Part shown: positions 1-5,822 of the stretch, piece after piece
Numbering within the stretch: the stretch's first letter is position 1
How the letters are laid out: every line of letters starts with the position of its first letter
The notes under the pieces: generated by a model
Told to the model about the DNA's origin: nothing
The model's database searches: none
Seen by the model: the letters and a program-made list of their open reading frames with translations, nothing else
Assembly: GCA_018970965.1 (NCBI GenBank)
Contig: JAGWVG010000120.1
Coordinates: forward strand, 1-5,822
Length of the DNA: 5,822 bases
From: Alphaproteobacteria bacterium
GTDB taxonomy: Bacteria > Pseudomonadota > Alphaproteobacteria > Sphingomonadales > Sphingomonadaceae
Reading direction: 5' to 3'
Position numbers and translations under genes: made by a program

Positions 1-1095
1 AATGCGCACCACATTATCGCCCGCAGCAACAGTCAATAAGCCATGATTGTCACGCAAATGCGCCACAAACGCGCGGCTGTCCGTCTTAAGCTTGAGACCC
101 AGCATAAGGCCCACGCCGCGAACGCTATCAAACAGAGAATCATGATTGGGGATCATCTGCTCAAGGCTTGCCCGCAGCCGTTCCCCCTTGGCCTTCACAT
201 TGTCCATAAAGCCCGGCTCAAGAATGACATCGAGAACAGCCATCCCTGCGGCACAAGCGAGGGGATTACCACCATAGGTGCTGCCATGTGTGCCAACCAC
301 CATGCCAGCAGCGGCCTTCTCCGTGGCCAAACATGCGCCCACCGGAAAGCCTCCGCCAATGCCCTTGGCTGACGCGACAATGTCTGGCGTGACGCCAAAA
401 TGCTCATAGGCATAGAAATAGCCCGTGCGCGCAACGCCGCACTGGACTTCATCGAACACCAGCATCAGGTCTTTTTCGTCACAAATGTCGCGCAGACCCT
501 GCAAAAATTCTTGGCTGCCGGGGCGGATACCGCCTTCACCTTGAATGGGCTCCACCAAGAAACCTGCCGTATGCTCATTCACAGCGGCACGTGCAGCTTC
601 CAGATCATCAAATGGGACGACGATGAAGCCTTCAAGCAGCGGCGCAAAGCCATCACGCAGCTTTTCCTGATCGGTGGCAGAAATTGTCGCCATCGTCCGG
701 CCATGAAAGGCGTTTTTAAAGGTGATCAGAACATTTTTGTGCGGATTACCCTTGGCGTGATGATAGCGGCGCGCGGTTTTAATCGCGCATTCCACAGCTT
801 CAGCGCCGGAATTGGTGAAAAACACTGTGTCCGCAAATGTGTTGTCCACAATGCGCTGGGCAAAGGCCTCGCCCTGCGGACTGCCATAAAGATTGGAGAC
901 ATGCATCAGCGTCGCCGCTTGGTCTGCAATGGCCTTGCTCAGATGCGGATGGCCATGACCCAACAGGTTGACCGCAATGCCGCTGGCAAAATCAAGCGCA
1001 CGTCGACCATCCTCGCTGATGAGGTAGCACCCCTCCCCTTTCACCGGACGGAAACCGCACCGGGGATAGACAGGCATCAAGGGCGTGATCGTCAT
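1..1095 (-). CDS. argD: Acetylornithine/succinylornithine aminotransferase, C-terminus beyond window edge
   Basis: Class III, PLP-dependent aminotransferase. It would convert N-acetylglutamate semialdehyde plus glutamate to N-acetylornithine in cytoplasmic arginine synthesis, and many homologues also act in lysine synthesis. I translated 365 codons from ATG at 1095 down to base 1 with no stop; family members are near 395-400 residues, so only a short C-terminal piece is missing. Visible motifs in order: the N-terminal FASGIAVNLLGHGHP stretch (36-50), the PLP-phosphate loop NSGAEAVE (95-102), FHGRT (130-134), the DEVQ segment (215-218) whose Asp contacts the PLP ring, the Schiff-base lysine K244 in SAKGIGGGFPVGA (codon 364-366), and TYGGNPLA (273-280). 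The start is fixed by AGGAGG nine bases upstream and the family-like N-terminus. Other class III aminotransferases (AstC, GabT) are possible, but the short N-terminus and motif set favour ArgD. Whether argF follows cannot be seen. Confidence 0.93.
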   Translation of the reverse strand, partial: MTITPLMPVYPRCGFRPVKGEGCYLISEDGRRALDFASGIAVNLLGHGHPHLSKAIADQAATLMHVSNLYGSPQGEAFAQRIVDNTFADTVFFTNSGAEAVECAIKTARRYHHAKGNPHKNVLITFKNAFHGRTMATISATDQEKLRDGFAPLLEGFIVVPFDDLEAARAAVNEHTAGFLVEPIQGEGGIRPGSQEFLQGLRDICDEKDLMLVFDEVQCGVARTGYFYAYEHFGVTPDIVASAKGIGGGFPVGACLATEKAAAGMVVGTHGSTYGGNPLACAAGMAVLDVILEPGFMDNVKAKGERLRASLEQMIPNHDSLFDSVRGVGLMLGLKLKTDSRAFVAHLRDNHGLLTVAAGDNVVRI

Positions 1096-1104
1096 GGCTT
1101 TAGG

Positions 1105-1110
1105 CCTCCT
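1105..1110 (-). promoter_or_regulatory. Shine-Dalgarno of argD
   Basis: A perfect AGGAGG reads on the minus strand nine bases before the argD ATG at 1095-1093, which decides the start. The 3' arm of the upstream leader hairpin (1130-1137) can pair with AGGAGGCC at 1103-1110 in seven of eight positions, so this site could also take part in leader folding. Confidence 0.85.
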
Positions 1111-1120
1111 GTTCAACCGC

Positions 1121-1152
1121 AAAGTAAAAAGGCGGCCAAATGGGGCCGCCTT
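1121..1152 (-). terminator. Terminator-like hairpin in the argD leader (possible attenuator)
   Basis: On the minus strand a perfect 9-bp stem, AAGGCGGCC / GGCCGCCTT (arms 1144-1152 and 1129-1137), encloses a 6-base loop (1138-1143). Its T-rich tail continues to base 1121 as TTTTTACTTT counted from 1130. This is the shape of an intrinsic terminator. It lies downstream of the proposed argD promoter and only about 11 bases before the argD Shine-Dalgarno, so it would sit in the argD 5' leader. It could be a backup terminator for the upstream permease transcript or an attenuator for argD. No leader peptide is visible in the short leader. Confidence 0.7.
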
Positions 1153-1165
1153 GAAGCGAACCGAA

Positions 1166-1194
1166 CTTATAGAGACGCTAAAAAGGCGGGACAA
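1166..1194 (-). promoter_or_regulatory. Predicted sigma70-type promoter of argD
   Basis: On the minus strand TTGTCC (1194-1189) and TATAAG (1171-1166) are separated by exactly 17 bases. They match the -35 and -10 consensus at four and five of six positions. Transcription would begin near 1158-1160, giving a leader of about 64 bases. The -35 element lies in the loop of the permease terminator hairpin, so the two signals are interleaved. Confidence 0.55.
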
Positions 1195-1201
1195 CCCCCG
1201 C
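1180..1201 (-). terminator. Intrinsic terminator after the ABC-2 permease gene
   Basis: On the minus strand GCGGG (1201-1197) pairs with CCCGC (1190-1186) across a 6-base loop, and five T residues follow at 1184-1180. The stem begins 12 bases after the permease stop codon. It is short but all G:C and has a proper T run, so it should end the permease transcript and leave argD to its own promoter. Confidence 0.6.
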
Positions 1202-1212
1202 TGAGACGCGCT

Positions 1213-2040
1213 TTAGTTCTTAATCTTCCATCCGCTCTTAAGCAGAGCATAGCAAAGTGTCGCAAGCGCAAGGTTGATAACAGCCAGAACGCCAACACCG
1301 ACGCCCAAGGGAATGTCAGCCTGACCGATAAAACCATAACGGAACCCAGCAATCGCGTAATGAAAGGGATTGGCATGACTAATTGCTGCGAATGTCGGCG
1401 CCAACTTATCCACGGAATAAAAAGTGCCGGACAACAAGGCCAGCGGCGCAACAACAAAATTGGTCACTGCAGCCGCATGGTCAAATTTCTCTGCCCAAAT
1501 TGAGGTGAGGACTCCCAAAAAAGCGAGCATGGAAGACCCAAGCAGCCCAAAAAGCACAATTGCCCAAAGATGCTGCGGCATCACATGCACCCCCGGCCAC
1601 AAGAGCATTGCCCCCCAAATGGTAAAGCCAACCAGGATTGCGCGGGTGACAGCGGCGCCCGCCAAACCAAACAGCACCTCTCCCGTCGAGAGTGGCGGCA
1701 TCAGATAATCGACAATTGTTCCCTGAATTTTCCCGACCAGCAAAGAGAAGCTGGAATTGGCAAAGCTGTTCTGCATCATCCCCATGATGATGAGGCCCGG
1801 CGCGATAAAATCAGCAAAGGGAACACCCAGCACCGCGCGCTTCACACCGCCCAACGCAACCGTAAAAATAACAAGGTACAAGAGCGTTGTAAGTGCAGGC
1901 GCCCAGATGGTCTGGAGCTGCACCTTGAAAAAGCGACGAACTTCCTTCAAATAAAGGGCTTGCAGACCTCCCCAGTTGACCGAACGAATGGCCGGGACGC
2001 CGGGCTGGCTGTGTATTGCAATTTCTGACTCGCTGTTCAT
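1213..2040 (-). CDS. ABC-2 type transporter permease, YadH-like
   Basis: A 275-residue integral inner-membrane protein resembling the E. coli YadH family (about 256 residues), the membrane subunit of an ABC-2 exporter with unknown substrate. A cytoplasmic N-terminus of about 45 residues contains LYLKEVRRFFKVQLQTIWAP (29-48), the amphipathic entry helix typical of the family. About six hydrophobic segments follow, near 46-65, 76-95, 120-147, 158-181, 188-208 and 246-267. The family signature NPFHYAIAGFRYGF lies at 224-237, between segments five and six. The protein has no ATP-binding domain, and no ATPase gene adjoins it, because the upstream neighbour is divergent gcrA. The partner must be encoded elsewhere or lost. 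The ATG at 2040 has only a weak AGGC-type ribosome site. The N-terminus runs about 18 residues longer than E. coli YadH, but no better downstream Met exists. A terminator separates the gene from argD. Confidence 0.9.
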   Translation of the reverse strand: MNSESEIAIHSQPGVPAIRSVNWGGLQALYLKEVRRFFKVQLQTIWAPALTTLLYLVIFTVALGGVKRAVLGVPFADFIAPGLIIMGMMQNSFANSSFSLLVGKIQGTIVDYLMPPLSTGEVLFGLAGAAVTRAILVGFTIWGAMLLWPGVHVMPQHLWAIVLFGLLGSSMLAFLGVLTSIWAEKFDHAAAVTNFVVAPLALLSGTFYSVDKLAPTFAAISHANPFHYAIAGFRYGFIGQADIPLGVGVGVLAVINLALATLCYALLKSGWKIKN

Positions 2041-2053
2041 AGCCTAATCGCCT

Positions 2054-2069
2054 ATCGGCTAGCGCCGAT
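2054..2069. repeat. Inverted repeat in the divergent permease/gcrA control region
   Basis: ATCGGC and GCCGAT form a perfect 6-bp inverted repeat around the 4-base centre TAGC. It ends exactly where a second inverted repeat begins at 2070, inside the 75-base region between two divergent starts. It could be an operator or a hairpin in the short permease leader. I cannot match it to a known regulator. Confidence 0.5.
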
Positions 2070-2096
2070 TGTCGCAAGGGCTGCGACAGATACAAG
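2069..2096 (+). promoter_or_regulatory. Candidate sigma70-type promoter of gcrA
   Basis: TTGTCG (2069-2074) and TACAAG (2091-2096) are spaced by 16 bases and each match the consensus at four of six positions. Initiation would fall near 2103, leaving a leader of only about a dozen bases before the ATG at 2116. The -35 element and spacer overlap the inverted repeat at 2070-2088. I saw no full CtrA box (TTAA-N7-TTAA) here, although gcrA of Caulobacter is known to be CtrA-controlled. Confidence 0.4.
2070..2088. repeat. Inverted repeat overlapping the gcrA promoter, possible operator
   Basis: TGTCGCA (2070-2076) and TGCGACA (2082-2088) form a perfect 7-bp inverted repeat around a 5-base centre. 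It covers most of the proposed gcrA -35 element and spacer, where a bound dimer would block polymerase. It starts at the base after the neighbouring repeat at 2054-2069. The regulator is unknown. Confidence 0.5.
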
Positions 2097-2115
2097 CTAT
2101 TGAAGTGGTGAAGGC

Positions 2116-2775
2116 ATGTCTTGGACCGATGAACGGATCGATCAGCTAAAGGCGATGTGGAGCAAGGGGATGACTGCATCCCAAATCGCTGAAGAGCTTG
2201 GCGGCGTGAGCCGCAATGCCGTGATCGGCAAAGCGCACCGTTTGGGGCTTCAATCGCGCCCCTCCCCCGTTAAATCGGCTGATGGCGAGGGTGCGCCAGC
2301 GCGCAAAGCCGCTGCCAAGCCCAAGCCAGCGCCGGTTGCCGCAGCGCCCGCTGCACCTAAGCCGCAACCTGCACCGCGCGTTGCGCCGCCGCCGGTCCAA
2401 GCAACGCCGCGTTCCACGAATCCAGATCAAATGCCGCCCACCATTCGTTCCATTGGGCCGGGTGGGTTTGTCCGCCAAAACCCGGGTGAGCAATCGGCTC
2501 CGCCGCCGCCTGCACCGCCCCGTCGCTTGGTGCCAGCGCGCCCAAGCCCGGAAATCGCAGATAAAACTTCGCTGCTCGATCTCAATGATCGCATCTGCAA
2601 ATGGCCCCTTGGCCACCCCGGCGAGCCTGATTTCCATTTCTGCGGGGAAAAGGTGAACCCAGGCTTTCCGTATTGTGTCGAGCATTGCGGCCTCGCCTAT
2701 CAGGCGCAGATGCCGCGGCGCGATAGAAAGCCGCTGCCTTTTGCAGTTCCCGGCGCCAAACCCAACGGGGGATAA
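2116..2775 (+). CDS. gcrA: GcrA family cell-cycle transcriptional regulator
   Basis: A 219-residue homologue of GcrA, which binds RNA polymerase-sigma70 and activates promoters with CcrM-methylated GANTC sites, coordinating replication and division genes in Alphaproteobacteria. The N-terminal helix-turn-helix domain (1-46) is textbook: MSWTDER, then SQIAEELGGVSRNAVIGKAHRLGL. The C-terminal sigma-interacting region (about 152-205) begins LLDLNDRICKWPLGHPGEP and carries C161, C176, C187, H190 and C191; a metal-site arrangement is my inference. Between them lies a low-complexity Ala/Pro/Lys linker (about 50-150), which makes this protein longer than Caulobacter GcrA (about 173 residues). The start is fixed by the conserved MSWTDER. 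The ribosome site is weak, with GAAGTGG at 2102-2108 at workable spacing and GAAGG at 2110-2114 too close. It is divergent from the permease and lies 50 bases before parE on the same strand. Confidence 0.97.
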   Translation: MSWTDERIDQLKAMWSKGMTASQIAEELGGVSRNAVIGKAHRLGLQSRPSPVKSADGEGAPARKAAAKPKPAPVAAAPAAPKPQPAPRVAPPPVQATPRSTNPDQMPPTIRSIGPGGFVRQNPGEQSAPPPPAPPRRLVPARPSPEIADKTSLLDLNDRICKWPLGHPGEPDFHFCGEKVNPGFPYCVEHCGLAYQAQMPRRDRKPLPFAVPGAKPNGG

Positions 2776-2789
2776 GTCAAAAGACTGGC

Positions 2790-5215
<2,426 letters not shown>

Positions 5216-5227
5216 ACGATCAATGCG

Positions 5228-5822
5228 TTAAATTTGGCCCGCACGCGCCAGCAGCTGGCGGGCCATATCGACATGCATCGTTTCTACCATGCGATCGCGG
5301 AACCGCTCTGCTCCGCCCGATGCAGCTGCGATGAGCGCCTTTGCGTCTTCAAGCTCTTCCGCAGATGGGCTGAAGGCCTGATTGGCGGCATCAATCTGGT
5401 TGGGATGGATCAACGTCTTCCCATCAAAGCCTAAAAGCCGCCCCTCAGCGCATTCCGCCGCCAGCGCCTCGGGCGCGTTGAGATCATTAAAGACCGAGTC
5501 GAGAGCCCAAATATCAGCAGCACGGGCAGCCAACAGAATAGATTGCAGCGCCACCGTTAAAGATGCGCGCCCAGCCTTAGGAGGCAGGCGCAGCGCATGG
5601 GCCAAATCATTTGCCCCCACCAGTAAACCTGCCACATCCTCGACCGCAGCGATATCGGGCGCGTTCAGAACGCCACGCGGCGTTTCAATCATGACCAGCA
5701 GCGGCTTAAAAACGCATTCCGCAACGGCTGCCACAGCAGCTGCATCCTCGGCCTTGGGCAACACCACAAAGTCACATTTGGCCTGGCGCGCCGCAGCCAA
5801 ATCCGCACGATGCCATGCCGTA
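5228..5822 (-). CDS. HpcH/HpaI aldolase / citrate lyase (CitE-like) family protein, N-terminus beyond window edge
   Basis: A TIM-barrel lyase of the CitE/CoA-ester lyase family, which cleaves or forms C-C bonds of acyl-CoA or 2-keto acid substrates with Mg2+ in the cytoplasm; the substrate cannot be told. About 197 codons are visible and the frame stays open to the right edge, reading TAWHRADLAAARQAKCDFVV at its visible start. Roughly 80-90 N-terminal residues are missing compared with relatives of about 280. A TTG at 5800-5798 sits inside this conserved region and is not the real start. Motifs: FVVLPKAED, LLVMIETPRG (Glu codon 5684-5686, likely metal ligand), LLVGANDLAHALRLP (Asp codon 5606-5608), WALDSVFND, and the family signature GRLLGFDGKTLIHPNQI near the C-terminus. 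The gene ends TAA at 5228, convergent with the cytochrome gene. Confidence 0.88.
   Translation of the reverse strand, partial: TAWHRADLAAARQAKCDFVVLPKAEDAAAVAAVAECVFKPLLVMIETPRGVLNAPDIAAVEDVAGLLVGANDLAHALRLPPKAGRASLTVALQSILLAARAADIWALDSVFNDLNAPEALAAECAEGRLLGFDGKTLIHPNQIDAANQAFSPSAEELEDAKALIAAASGGAERFRDRMVETMHVDMARQLLARAGQI
5236..5264. terminator. Strong hairpin at the convergent gene ends, possible bidirectional stop signal
   Basis: CGCCAG (5246-5251) and CTGGCG (5255-5260) pair around a 3-base loop, and outer GGCC arms (5236-5239, 5261-5264) can close the stem with a one-sided 6-base bulge. It lies 20 bases after the cytochrome stop and covers the last codons of the lyase gene. Neither side has a good T run (only TTTAA on the minus strand), so an intrinsic terminator is uncertain. 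The repeat may simply reflect the codons for the C-terminal LLARAG region. Confidence 0.3.

Noticed and set aside
400..1503. A long plus-strand open frame of 367 codons
   Set aside because: It is antisense to argD and the permease C-terminus. The minus-strand translation carries a full set of aminotransferase motifs, while the plus-strand product has no recognisable domain and crosses the intergenic signals.
2041..2115. A CtrA binding site upstream of gcrA
   Set aside because: No TTAA-N7-TTAA, nor a convincing half-site pair, is present in the region between the divergent starts.
2146..2685. A 179-codon minus-strand open frame opposite gcrA
   Set aside because: Its Arg-rich, low-complexity translation is the complement of the Ala/Pro-rich GcrA linker; GcrA itself is unambiguous.
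5798..5800. TTG as the start of the CitE-like gene
   Set aside because: The frame stays open and conserved-looking to the window edge (AWHRADLAAA), and a start here would remove the first strands of the barrel.

Overview
The window looks like ordinary chromosomal DNA of an alphaproteobacterium, most likely of the Sphingomonadales. The main reason is a clear GcrA cell-cycle regulator, a family essentially confined to Alphaproteobacteria. Supporting points are the moderately high GC content (judged by eye, not computed), the protein style of the other genes and a strong shortage of GANTC sites. I see no rRNA, tRNA, CRISPR array, insertion sequence, phage gene or attachment site. I found no undescribed system; the interesting material is regulatory.

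Layout. Positions 1-1095 (minus) hold most of argD, acetylornithine/succinylornithine aminotransferase, whose last few dozen codons lie beyond the left edge. Positions 1213-2040 (minus) encode a YadH-like ABC-2 transporter permease with no ATPase gene beside it. The 117-base gap between them holds a terminator for the permease, a good sigma70-like promoter for argD and a second terminator-shaped hairpin inside the predicted argD leader. A 75-base divergent control region (2041-2115) with two abutting inverted repeats separates the permease from gcrA (2116-2775, plus). Next is parE, topoisomerase IV subunit B (2826-4802, plus), with a promoter-like element that contains a GANTC site and would give a leaderless mRNA. 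A membrane-anchored class I cytochrome c (4799-5215, plus) overlaps the parE stop as ATGA and has a strong ribosome binding site inside parE. A CitE/HpcH-HpaI-family lyase (5228 to beyond 5822, minus) converges on the cytochrome gene across 12 bases.

How the parts may work together. GcrA recruits RNA polymerase-sigma70 to promoters carrying CcrM-methylated GANTC sites. Hand counting finds only about six GANTC sites in the window, against about 23 expected at equal base frequencies. One lies between the -35 and -10 elements proposed for parE, immediately downstream of gcrA. A GcrA/CcrM link to chromosome decatenation is therefore a reasonable, testable inference. The argD, permease, cytochrome and lyase genes look like housekeeping neighbours with no evident shared pathway. 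No stretch longer than 300 bases lacks a gene.
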